A stretch of DNA of 64,000 bases from assembly GCF_001557875.1 (NCBI RefSeq), contig NZ_LNRF01000001.1:1054001-1118000 (forward strand), read 5' to 3'. Numbering within the stretch: position 1 is the stretch's first letter; every line of letters starts with the position of its first letter. The position numbers and the translations under genes were made by a program. Origin of the DNA: Vibrio splendidus (lineage in GTDB: Bacteria > Pseudomonadota > Gammaproteobacteria > Enterobacterales > Vibrionaceae). Shown here piece by piece: positions 53,591 through 61,258 of this stretch. The notes under the pieces are model-generated. The model searched no databases and had not been told where the DNA came from. It was given only the letters and a program-made list of their open reading frames with translations.

Positions 53591-53664
53591 GGCGCCTTGG
53601 CAGAGTGGCTATGCAGCGGATTGCAAATCCGTGGACCTCGGTTCGACTCCGGGAGGCGCCTCCA
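53591..53664 (+). tRNA. tRNA-Cys (GCA)
   Basis: This is the last gene of array 2, a 74-base copy with anticodon GCA and encoded CCA. A terminator follows 16 bases later. Confidence 0.95.
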
Positions 53665-53680
53665 TTACTTAAAGTTAAAA

Positions 53681-53700
53681 GGCCAGCAGAAATGCTGGCC
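53681..53700 (+). terminator. terminator of tRNA array 2
   Basis: GGCCAGCA (53681-53688) pairs with TGCTGGCC (53693-53700) around a GAAA tetraloop, followed by five T. Confidence 0.9.
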
Positions 53701-54010
53701 TTTTTGCTATTTGAAATTTCATTTCCTAGCATTACTTCCTAATACCGATGTTTGAGCTCTGTTCATTAGTACCTCTAGGAACAAGTCCTTATCTGATGAC
53801 TTTGTTTGTCGGTCTTTTCCTTGTGGAAATCTATCATTTACTAAACAACCACCAGCATATTTAAACTAATTGCGCTGTTTGTAAGTGGAATTAGTAGGGA
53901 ATGGAAAAGGGCGCCTGTTCTTTGGGTCATTAAGTTCTTCATATTTATACATAGTTGCTCATGAACCTGTAACGCTTTCATGAGTTATTACAGTTTTTAT
54001 GACTATAAAT

Positions 54011-54029
54011 GAAAATGATTGTCATTTAC
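54011..54029. promoter_or_regulatory. Fur-box-like sequence
   Basis: GAAAATGATTGTCATTTAC matches 14 of 19 bases of the classical Fur consensus GATAATGATAATCATTATC and has the core ATGATTGTCAT. A TATTAT at 54047-54052 could be the -10 element of a promoter overlapped by the box. The nearest gene on the plus strand is nirB, about 250 bases away. Confidence 0.4.
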
Positions 54030-54173
54030 TTACGTTGTTGCTAACCTATTATGAAACTTTACAACATTCTCTCTAGTGCAAGAAAGTGTATATAAAAACC
54101 CGCTAAACCCCATTAAACCTACGGTTATTCGTTTGCTTAGCCTGATAATTAAGCAGATCTACCTCTTTTGTTC

Positions 54174-54189
54174 TACCCCTTTAGGGTAG
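54174..54189. promoter_or_regulatory. NarP-type box upstream of nirB
   Basis: TACCCCTTTAGGGTAG has the same design as the nap box at 9398-9413 (TACCCCT, two bases, AGGG) and contains the perfect palindrome CTACCC-N5-GGGTAG when the preceding C is included. It lies 94 bases upstream of nirB. Confidence 0.6.
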
Positions 54190-54202
54190 TTTGTTTTCGT
54201 AA

Positions 54203-54216
54203 TTGATTTACATCAT
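54203..54216. promoter_or_regulatory. FNR-like site upstream of nirB
   Basis: TTGATTTACATCAT matches 9 of the 10 fixed FNR bases. It lies 67 bases upstream of the nirB start and 14 bases after the NarP-type box, a layout familiar from anaerobic nitrite-reductase promoters. Confidence 0.68.
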
Positions 54217-54282
54217 ATTTTCATTTTCTTTCATAATTCATTATTCGCTCAGTTAAGAAATATATAACCTTCAGGAATTCTT

Positions 54283-56841
54283 ATGAGCAAGATGAAGCTA
54301 GTCGTAATCGGTAACGGGATGGTCGGCCATCGCTATATCGAAGATTTAGTCGAGAAGACAGATGTTGCAAACATGGACATCACCGTGTTCTGTGAAGAAC
54401 CACGAGTAGCATATGACCGTGTGCACCTTTCTTCTTACTTTTCACACCACACTGCAGACGAACTTTCTTTAGTTAAAGAAGGCTTCTACGAGAAACACGG
54501 CATCAACATGCTGATCGGCGAACGTGCAATCAACGTTAACCGTGAAAAGAAAACAGTTTACTCAAGCACTGGTCGCGAAATTCAATACGACAAACTTGTT
54601 CTTGCTACCGGTTCTTTCCCATTCGTACCACCAATCAAAGGTAACGAAGGTAAAGATTGTTTCGTTTACCGCACAATCGAAGATCTGAAAGCGATTGAAG
54701 CTACGGCTAAAAACTCTAAGTCTGGTGTGGTTGTTGGTGGTGGTCTACTTGGTCTTGAAGCGGCAGGCGCACTAAAAGCACTTGGCGTGACAACTCACGT
54801 TGTTGAGTTTGCCCCTAAGTTAATGGCTGAGCAGCTTGACCAGGCGGGTGGTAACCAACTTCGTCAAAAAATCGAACGTATGGGCGTAAACGTACATACA
54901 AGTAAGAACACGCTTGAGATTGCTCCTGAAGGCACTGAAGCTCGTAACGTAATGCGCTTTGCAGACGGTACAGAGCTAGAAACTGATTTCATCGTATTCT
55001 CTGCTGGTATTCGCCCACAAGACAAACTTGCTCGTCAAATGGGTCTAGGTATTGCGCCTCGCGGTGGTATCGAGATTAACGATCACTGTCAAACGACTGA
55101 TAAAGATATCTACGCTATCGGTGAGTGTGCGTCTTGGAACCAAACGTTCTACGGCCTTGTTGCTCCTGGTTATAAGATGGCGACGGTTGCTGTTGACCAC
55201 GTTGTTGGTAACGAAAGCACATTTGAAGGTGCTGACATGTCTGCGAAGCTGAAGCTTTTAGGCGTGAAAGTAGGTTCTATTGGTGATGCAAACGGTCGTA
55301 CTCCTGGTTGTAAGAGCTACGTTTACCAAAATGAAGAGTCAGAAGTCTACAAGCGTATCATCGTTTCTGAAGACAACAAGAAGCTTCTTGGTGCAGTAAT
55401 GGTTGGTGATACGTCTGATTACGGCGATCTTCTACAGCTAATGCTGAACGAAATTGACCTACCAGAGCACCCAGATGCCTTGATTCTTCCTGCTCATGCA
55501 GGTGCTGAAAAGCCAACACTTGGCGCGGATTCTCTTCCTGAGTCTGCAGTTATCTGTTCTTGTTTTGATGTAACGAAAGGCAAGATCGCTCAAGCGGTTG
55601 CTGAAGGTCACCATACCATTGGTGATATCAAAGCAGTGACTGGCGCAGGTACGGGTTGTGGTGGTTGTATTCCACTAGTGACTTCAGTACTAAACGCTGA
55701 ACTTGCGAAAGCTGGTGTTGAAGTGAAGAACGATGTATGTGAGCACTTTGCTTACTCTCGCCAAGAGCTTTTCCACTTGATTCGTATCGAAGAGATCAAA
55801 ACATTCGATGAGCTGCTCGAGAAGTACGGTAAGGGCTACGGCTGTGAAGTATGTAAGCCTCTAGCGGGTTCTATCCTTGCTTCTTGCTGGGGTGAGCACA
55901 TTCTTAAGCCTGAGCTAGTGAAGCTGCACGATACCAACGATAACTTCCTAGGTAACATGCAAAAAGACGGTACTTACTCTGTTATCCCTCGTATGGCGGG
56001 TGGTGAAGTAACACCTCAAGCGCTAAGCGTTCTTGCAGATGTTGCTGCTGAATATAACTTGTACACCAAGATCACGGGTGCACAACGTATCGGTCTTTTC
56101 GGTGCTCAAAAGGATGACTTACCAGCAATCTGGAAGAAGTTAATCGCAGCAGGCTACGAAACTGGCCAAGCTTACGCAAAAGCGCTTCGTATGGCGAAGA
56201 CATGTGTTGGTTCTACTTGGTGTCGTTACGGCGTTCAAGATTCAGTTGGCCTAGGCGTGATGATCGAGAACCGTTACAAAGGCATCCGTACTCCTCATAA
56301 GATGAAGTTTGGTGTGTCTGGTTGTACTCGTGAGTGTGCTGAAGCTCAAGGCAAAGACTTAGGTATTATCGCAACTGACGCGGGTTGGAACATGTATGTG
56401 TGTGGTAACGGTGGTATGAAACCTCGTCACGCAGACCTACTTGCAAGCGACCTAGACCAAGAAACGCTAATCAAATACATCGACCGTTTCATGATGTTCT
56501 ACATCCGCACTGCTGCGCCGCTACAACGTACTTCGGTATGGATGGACAACCTAGAAGGTGGTGTTGATTACCTACGTGAAGTGATTGTAGACAACAAGCT
56601 TGGTATCAATGACCAACTTGAAACTGACATTGCTGGCCTAGTGGATAACTTTGCTTGTGAATGGACAGATACAATCAACGACGAAGCTCAACTTAAGCGC
56701 TTCGCACACTTCATCAATGCTGATGACCGTGATGATAACGTTGTGTTTGTTGAAGATGGCCGTGAACAACACCGTCCAGCAACATTCACCGAGAAACACC
56801 CTGAAGCGAAGGGCGATATCCTTCACGTTGAACTGGTTTAA
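54283..56841 (+). CDS. nirB: NADH-dependent nitrite reductase, large subunit
   Basis: NirB with NirD reduces nitrite to ammonium in the cytoplasm. The 852-aa protein has an N-terminal FAD/NAD domain (VIGNGMVGHRYIE, GGGLLGLEAAGAL), a bacterioferritin-associated-ferredoxin-like [2Fe-2S] region (ICSCFDV and GCGGCIP, then CEVCKPL), and C-terminal siroheme/[4Fe-4S] signatures (TCVGSTWC and SGCTRECAEA). AGGAATTCTT precedes the ATG. It is followed 15 bases later by nirD. Confidence 0.96.
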   Translation: MSKMKLVVIGNGMVGHRYIEDLVEKTDVANMDITVFCEEPRVAYDRVHLSSYFSHHTADELSLVKEGFYEKHGINMLIGERAINVNREKKTVYSSTGREIQYDKLVLATGSFPFVPPIKGNEGKDCFVYRTIEDLKAIEATAKNSKSGVVVGGGLLGLEAAGALKALGVTTHVVEFAPKLMAEQLDQAGGNQLRQKIERMGVNVHTSKNTLEIAPEGTEARNVMRFADGTELETDFIVFSAGIRPQDKLARQMGLGIAPRGGIEINDHCQTTDKDIYAIGECASWNQTFYGLVAPGYKMATVAVDHVVGNESTFEGADMSAKLKLLGVKVGSIGDANGRTPGCKSYVYQNEESEVYKRIIVSEDNKKLLGAVMVGDTSDYGDLLQLMLNEIDLPEHPDALILPAHAGAEKPTLGADSLPESAVICSCFDVTKGKIAQAVAEGHHTIGDIKAVTGAGTGCGGCIPLVTSVLNAELAKAGVEVKNDVCEHFAYSRQELFHLIRIEEIKTFDELLEKYGKGYGCEVCKPLAGSILASCWGEHILKPELVKLHDTNDNFLGNMQKDGTYSVIPRMAGGEVTPQALSVLADVAAEYNLYTKITGAQRIGLFGAQKDDLPAIWKKLIAAGYETGQAYAKALRMAKTCVGSTWCRYGVQDSVGLGVMIENRYKGIRTPHKMKFGVSGCTRECAEAQGKDLGIIATDAGWNMYVCGNGGMKPRHADLLASDLDQETLIKYIDRFMMFYIRTAAPLQRTSVWMDNLEGGVDYLREVIVDNKLGINDQLETDIAGLVDNFACEWTDTINDEAQLKRFAHFINADDRDDNVVFVEDGREQHRPATFTEKHPEAKGDILHVELV

Positions 56842-56856
56842 TTGGGAGACGACATC

Positions 56857-57180
56857 ATGGCATTTACCAAAGTTTGTAAGATCGAAGACATTATCCCAGG
56901 TACAGGTGTTTGTGCGTTGGTTGGTGGTGAGCAAGTAGCTATTTTCCGCCCAACTAAGGCTGAAGAGGTATTCGCGATTAGCAATACAGACCCATACTTC
57001 CAATCTAACGTGTTATCACGTGGTTTGATTGTTGAACACAAAGAAGAGCTTTGGGTGGCGAGCCCGCTTAAGAAGCAACGCTTTAACCTGACAACAGGTG
57101 TGTGCATGGAAGACGAGAACTTCAACGTGAAAGCGTACAAATCTCGTGTTACCAAAGGTGCTGTAGAAATCTCTGCATAA
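56857..57180 (+). CDS. nirD: nitrite reductase small subunit
   Basis: The ATG at 56857 with GGGAG upstream gives 107 aa (MAFTKVCKIEDII). The protein has a Rieske-like beta fold but lacks the CXH...CXXH iron-sulfur ligands, as is known for NirD. It binds NirB to form the cytoplasmic NADH-nitrite reductase. A longer TTG reading from 56842 has no site and is rejected. Confidence 0.92.
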   Translation: MAFTKVCKIEDIIPGTGVCALVGGEQVAIFRPTKAEEVFAISNTDPYFQSNVLSRGLIVEHKEELWVASPLKKQRFNLTTGVCMEDENFNVKAYKSRVTKGAVEISA

Positions 57181-57318
57181 CAGTTTGCTTAGCAAGATTT
57201 GATAGTTCAAGGGTTCTAGTTATCGATATTGCCTTAACTCGGCAACTAGAGCCTTTTCCTATCCAATTTTAACTTTTAATTTTAACTTTTAATTATAACT
57301 TTTGAATAAGGGCAATTT

Positions 57319-58134
57319 ATGTCTACTGATTTTAAACCGGCAGAATTCGTTCAAACTATGATCGATGTAGGTGAAGCTAAAACTAAAACGAGTACTCGTG
57401 ATCTCCTGATCCGAAGCACTATGGCCGGTATCATCCTTTCTCTTGCGGTTGTTGTTGCTATCACAACTATCGTGCAAACAGGCATCGGTATTGTTGGCGC
57501 TCTAGTGTTCCCGGTTGGTTTTGTCATTCTAAGTGTAATGGGCTATGACCTAGTAACTGGCGTATTCGGCCTTGCGCCTTTAGCTAAATTTGACAACCGC
57601 CCAGGCATTACTTGGGGCCGTATCCTTCGTTGTTGGGGTATTGTTGGTCTTGGTAACCTTATCGGTTCTTTGATTGTTGCTTTCCTAGTTGCCGTTTCAC
57701 TAACGGGTAACTTTTCTCTAGAGCCAAACGCTGTTGCGCAAAAGTTTATTGCAGTTTCTACAGGGCGTAGCCTAGGTTTTGAAAACATGGGTATGGACGG
57801 ATGGATCACATGTTTCGTACGCGGTATTTTCTGTAACCTGATGGTATGTCTAGGTGTGATTGGTAACATGACGGCACGTACTGTCGCTGGCCGTGTAGCA
57901 ATGATGTGGTTCCCAATCTTCATCTTCTTCGCACTAGTATTTGAGCATACCGTAGTAAACATGTTCCTATTCCCACTGGGTATGATTCTTGGCGCGGATT
58001 TCGGTATCGCGACATGGTTGAACTTCAACCTTATCCCAACAATTCTAGGTAACATCGTTGGTGGTTTGTTCCTAACATGTGTTCCTTTGTTCCTAACACA
58101 CGCTAGAACAGCTCCTTCTCTAGGCGCTAAGTAA
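57319..58134 (+). CDS. nirC: formate/nitrite transporter, NirC type
   Basis: The 271-aa protein is an FNT-family channel with six membrane helices. The context between nirBD and the siroheme gene points to nitrite import or export rather than formate. FNT-type polar elements are seen in the LGNLIGSLIVAFL and FVRGIFCNLMVCLGV segments, and GNIVGGLF near the end. An AT-rich 138-base gap with ACTTTTAA repeats separates it from nirD. A strong terminator follows. Confidence 0.9.
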   Translation: MSTDFKPAEFVQTMIDVGEAKTKTSTRDLLIRSTMAGIILSLAVVVAITTIVQTGIGIVGALVFPVGFVILSVMGYDLVTGVFGLAPLAKFDNRPGITWGRILRCWGIVGLGNLIGSLIVAFLVAVSLTGNFSLEPNAVAQKFIAVSTGRSLGFENMGMDGWITCFVRGIFCNLMVCLGVIGNMTARTVAGRVAMMWFPIFIFFALVFEHTVVNMFLFPLGMILGADFGIATWLNFNLIPTILGNIVGGLFLTCVPLFLTHARTAPSLGAK

Positions 58135-58175
58135 TTCTTTTGCTCTAGATTAATGAGCAAATGATGAAAAATGAT

Positions 58176-58202
58176 AAGCCCCAAGCAGTTGGTTTGGGGC
58201 TT
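58176..58202 (+). terminator. terminator after nirC
   Basis: AAGCCCCAA (58176-58184) pairs with TTGGGGCTT (58194-58202), followed by four more T. Confidence 0.88.
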
Positions 58203-58326
58203 TTTTGATCTCAACAGTCTCTACTTGATCAAGGGTGCACTATCAATGAGCATTGTGTGCTTGTTAATGGTGCAAAAGTCAGCGTGTTCCAGCGTAATAG
58301 ATTGTTTTGTTATATAAACTTCTATC

Positions 58327-58340
58327 TTGATTAGAATTAA
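58327..58340. promoter_or_regulatory. FNR-like site upstream of cobA
   Basis: TTGATTAGAATTAA matches 9 of 10 fixed FNR bases. It lies about 125 bases upstream of the siroheme methyltransferase gene, after the nirC terminator. This fits an own promoter with the same oxygen control as nirB. Confidence 0.5.
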
Positions 58341-58389
58341 TCGTGAAGTTTTATGGCAACACCTGATAGTCTTAGATGTAGGGATATTA

Positions 58390-58416
58390 GTGATTCGTAG
58401 AGTCTATACGAATCGC
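58390..58416 (+). promoter_or_regulatory. inverted repeat upstream of cobA
   Basis: GTGATTCGTA (58390-58399) pairs with TACGAATCGC (58407-58416) with one G-U pair and a 7-base spacer. It lies about 50 bases upstream of the cobA start and may be a leader hairpin or operator. No T-run follows. Confidence 0.45.
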
Positions 58417-58465
58417 TATACAGAATTAAGCTTGGAATATAACAAGCTAACTTTCGGAGCAAAGT

Positions 58466-59236
58466 ATGTCAGAAGTATCGCCATCGAATGTTAATAAAAA
58501 GAGCAATGGATTTGTATCATTAGTAGGTGCGGGACCTGGTGACCCAGACTTGTTAACCTTAAAAGCTGCCCGCGTTATTCAACAAGCGGATGTGCTGGTT
58601 TACGACCGCTTGGTATCAAAAGATATCTTGGCGATGGCTAACCCTGAAGCGGAAATGCTTTATGTAGGCAAAAAGCTCGACCACCACTGTGTGCCCCAAG
58701 ATCAGATCAATCAGTTGTTGGTCACTAAAGCACAAGAGAATAAGCATGTAGTACGCCTGAAAGGTGGTGACTCGTTTATCTTTGGCCGTGGCGGGGAAGA
58801 GTGTGAAACTCTGGCTGAGAATGACGTGAGATTTGAAGTCATTCCTGGTATTACGGCAGCCGCTGGTGCTACGGCTTATGCGGGCATCCCGTTGACTCAC
58901 CGTGACCACGCGCAAAGCGTCCAGTTCATTACTGGTCACTTAAAGAAGGATGGCGAAGATATCGACTGGCAATCTCTTACTCAACACAATCACACGATCG
59001 TGTTCTACATGGGCTTAAAAGAGAGTCCGAACATTCAGAAAAACTTGCTTGATAATGGTATGCGAGCAGATATGCCTGTAGCGATCATTGAAAACGGCAC
59101 TCGCCAAGAGCAAAAGGTGTATCGAGGTGGATTGAGTGACTTAGCTAACCTTGCGAGCGTAGCTAAAAGCCCGGCTTTGATCGTCGTTGGCAGCGTGGCT
59201 CAACTTCATGAAAAGCTCGATTGGTTTAACAACTAA
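58466..59236 (+). CDS. cobA: uroporphyrinogen-III C-methyltransferase
   Basis: This SAM-dependent enzyme makes precorrin-2 for siroheme, the cofactor of NirB. The 256-aa protein has the family motifs: VGAGPGDPDLLTLKA at the start, RLKGGDSFIFGRGGEE, and the GITAAAGATAYAGIPLTHR segment. It has only the methyltransferase domain, so precorrin-2 dehydrogenase/ferrochelatase must be encoded elsewhere. The start follows a CGGAGCAAAG site. Confidence 0.9.
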   Translation: MSEVSPSNVNKKSNGFVSLVGAGPGDPDLLTLKAARVIQQADVLVYDRLVSKDILAMANPEAEMLYVGKKLDHHCVPQDQINQLLVTKAQENKHVVRLKGGDSFIFGRGGEECETLAENDVRFEVIPGITAAAGATAYAGIPLTHRDHAQSVQFITGHLKKDGEDIDWQSLTQHNHTIVFYMGLKESPNIQKNLLDNGMRADMPVAIIENGTRQEQKVYRGGLSDLANLASVAKSPALIVVGSVAQLHEKLDWFNN

Positions 59237-59266
59237 CCAAGTCAAAATCGATCGATTTGTTCTGAG

Positions 59267-59818
59267 TTAAATACTGCAGCGACTGCCTTGTCGCTGCATT
59301 TCTTGCTGGCGCATGGGCATTTCGTCAATTATGCTGGTGATTAGGTTCCAATCTGTCTTACCATTCCATCTGTGCTTCTCTTTTCCGTCTTTACCGATCA
59401 ATACCGCGGTGTGCGATCCTTTCGGTATGTCATAGCTGTTTGTTACCGCCTCCAGGTTAAACTCTTCCACTAACCAATTTGGGACAGTGTAGCCGCTCTC
59501 CGCAATGACCATAATGACAACATCTCTTTCTTCTAACTGACAGTTATTGATTAAAACCTCATTGAGAAACTCTTTAACGATCGAATCTTCGGTTGGTGCG
59601 AAATAAATAACACTTCGGTGCGGTAGTGCTTTGGAGTGAGAGTACGCTGGATAGGCGAGGGCTGAGTTAATCGTCATACACATGATTAAGATCAGGCTGA
59701 TAGTAATTAGTTTAAGCAAACCAGTACCAACGCCAGGTCCGAATGGTTGATCCACAGGCAGCACTGATTGGGTTGACTTGATGCTTAAGCACATTTCGCG
59801 TGTTTGTCGGTGTAGCAT
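59267..59818 (-). CDS. DUF4174 domain protein
   Basis: From the ATG at 59818 (GGGAGG 6 bases upstream) the protein has 183 aa. A hydrophobic segment (LLKLITISLILIMCMTINSA) near residues 35-55 is preceded by an unusually long polar leader, so it may be a membrane anchor rather than a cleaved signal. The remaining thioredoxin-like region (HRSVIYFAP, KGSHTAVLIGKDGKEKHRWNG) matches DUF4174. It has no CXXC. Function unknown; it is divergent from the NYN protein gene. Confidence 0.72.
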   Translation of the reverse strand: MLHRQTREMCLSIKSTQSVLPVDQPFGPGVGTGLLKLITISLILIMCMTINSALAYPAYSHSKALPHRSVIYFAPTEDSIVKEFLNEVLINNCQLEERDVVIMVIAESGYTVPNWLVEEFNLEAVTNSYDIPKGSHTAVLIGKDGKEKHRWNGKTDWNLITSIIDEMPMRQQEMQRQGSRCSI

Positions 59819-60038
59819 AACCAGCCTCCCTTTAATAACTTTAAGCCTGATCGTTATTTGAATGTGACTCGGCTGAAGTTCAGTCCTATTGAGCAACGAG
59901 TAAAGCCAATAGGCATACAATAAGCATAGTTAGATTTACGCTAAAGAGAGCGGATAGGTTCATTTTTATTGTCTAAAGCGACTCGCATTTTAGAAGTGAA
60001 TAGAATAGGGTATACGGAAAATCTAAAGGTATGAATTT

Positions 60039-60512
60039 ATGGAAAACATAGCAATTTTGGTCGACGTTCAGAACGTTTACTACACAACACGGGATAAATA
60101 CCGTTCTAACTTTGACTATAACCAGTTTTGGTATGTTGCCACGGAAGGGCGTAATGTTGTTGCAGCAAATGCTTACGCAATCTCAAGCCAAGACCCAAAG
60201 CAGCGTCAATTTCATCATATCCTTCGTGGTGTGGGGTTTAATGTGAAGTTAAAGCCATTTATTCAGCGTCGAGATGGTAGTGCAAAAGGTGACTGGGATG
60301 TGGGTATTGCGTTAGATGCGATAGAGCTTGCAGAGACGGTTGATACGATTGTTTTAGTATCAGGAGACGGTGATTTTGAAATTCTTGTAGAGCGAATCAA
60401 AGAGCGTTTTGGTAAACCTGTTGAAGTGTATGGTGTCCCGGGGTTAACCGCTCAAAATCTTATCGATTCTGCATCAAAATTTGTACCGATCGAAAAAGAT
60501 TTTCTTCTATAG
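60039..60512 (+). CDS. NYN domain (LabA/DUF88-like) protein
   Basis: The 157-aa protein is a single NYN domain, a PIN-like nuclease fold. The expected acidic residues are in AILVDVQNVYY, GDWDVGIALDAIE and LVSGDGDFEILVERIKE. This suggests RNA cleavage in the cytoplasm, but the target is unknown. It lies 80 bases upstream of the response-regulator gene and is co-directional, so it may share its transcript. Confidence 0.82.
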   Translation: MENIAILVDVQNVYYTTRDKYRSNFDYNQFWYVATEGRNVVAANAYAISSQDPKQRQFHHILRGVGFNVKLKPFIQRRDGSAKGDWDVGIALDAIELAETVDTIVLVSGDGDFEILVERIKERFGKPVEVYGVPGLTAQNLIDSASKFVPIEKDFLL

Positions 60513-60592
60513 AGGAAATCAGTCACTTTATAATTGAAATCAATAATAACGATAATTAGAATGCAAACAGTTCTTATTTGTCGGTGTGTGCA

Positions 60593-61258
60593 ATGTCTCG
60601 CGTTTTAGTTGTTGATGATGATATTCAGTTGTGTGAGTTACTGGGTGAAGTATTGGAAAATGAGGGGTATCACGTTGATACCGTTCATTGTGGTGAATCG
60701 GCTTTAGAGTTTATTCAGTCTCACCCTGTTGATCTGGTTTTACTCGATGTAATGCTTCCAAATCTAAGCGGTATTCAAGTAGCAAGACGTATTTGTCAGC
60801 GTTTTGCTACTCCCATTCTTATGCTGACGGCTCTTAATGACGATGCCTCAATGCTCGATGGCTACCAAGCTGGAGCCGATCAGTACATCGCTAAACCTTT
60901 TAATGTTCCTGAACTCTTAACCCGAATTAAGGTAATATTGCGCCGGGTTGGGTTTGAGCGTCAGAGGCAATCTTTTGCTTCATCTAATCACGGCTTGTGT
61001 GAACAACTCTCCCGTTTACCTCTAACGGGGACTGAAAAGGACCTACTTGATTATCTGATCAAAAATGATGGTATCGTTGTATCCAAGTCTGATCTGCAGA
61101 TACATGTCCTGAAGAAAGAGTTATGTCCTTTCGACCGTAACTTAGATATGCATATTAGCAATATACGCCGAAAATTGGTTCAGGCTGGCTTGTCGAAACA
61201 GCATATAAAAACCGTGCGTGGTAAAGGCTACAGTTACCTAGAGTCTGTCGGCGCATGA
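60593..61258 (+). CDS. CpxR-like response regulator
   Basis: From the ATG at 60593 the protein has 221 aa. The receiver domain has VVDDD at 6-10, the phosphoacceptor Asp52 (LVLLDVM) and Lys in YIAKPF. The C-terminal winged helix has LTGTEKDLLDYLI and CPFDRNLDMHISNIRRKL, which closely resemble CpxR. A TTG at 60578 is a possible longer start. Vibrio species usually have a separate CpxR, so this is likely a paralogue. The kinase gene overlaps it by four bases. Confidence 0.85.
   Translation: MSRVLVVDDDIQLCELLGEVLENEGYHVDTVHCGESALEFIQSHPVDLVLLDVMLPNLSGIQVARRICQRFATPILMLTALNDDASMLDGYQAGADQYIAKPFNVPELLTRIKVILRRVGFERQRQSFASSNHGLCEQLSRLPLTGTEKDLLDYLIKNDGIVVSKSDLQIHVLKKELCPFDRNLDMHISNIRRKLVQAGLSKQHIKTVRGKGYSYLESVGA

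Larger units (their letters stand above)
53161..53665. repeat. direct repeat, copy 2 (tRNA block Cys-Gly-Leu-Cys)
   Basis: This is the second copy of the block at 51294-51798, in the same orientation and with identical spacers. Together the two copies bracket 1362 bases of unique sequence. Confidence 0.85.
53701..54282. other. intergenic region upstream of nirB
   Basis: This 582-base stretch has no gene. It holds a Fur-box-like sequence at 54011-54029, a NarP-type box at 54174-54189 and an FNR-like site at 54203-54216. The part from 53701 to 54000 shows nothing I can name. Confidence 0.5.

Noticed and set aside
51297..53664. tRNA genes as a possible integration site for a phage or island
   Set aside because: No integrase, phage gene or partial tRNA-end duplication was found near the arrays; the repeated block is better explained by local duplication.
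51294..53665. Regularly spaced repeats that might suggest a CRISPR-like array
   Set aside because: The repeated units are tRNA genes and their spacers; spacers are identical between copies and no cas genes are present.
56857..57180. nirD as a broken Rieske protein because the cysteine/histidine ligands are missing
   Set aside because: Absence of these ligands is the normal state in the NirD family.
57543..58214. 223-codon minus-strand reading frame opposite nirC
   Set aside because: It is antisense to a complete FNT-family gene, covers the nirC terminator, and its Pro/Arg/Lys-rich translation is a shadow of membrane-helix codons.
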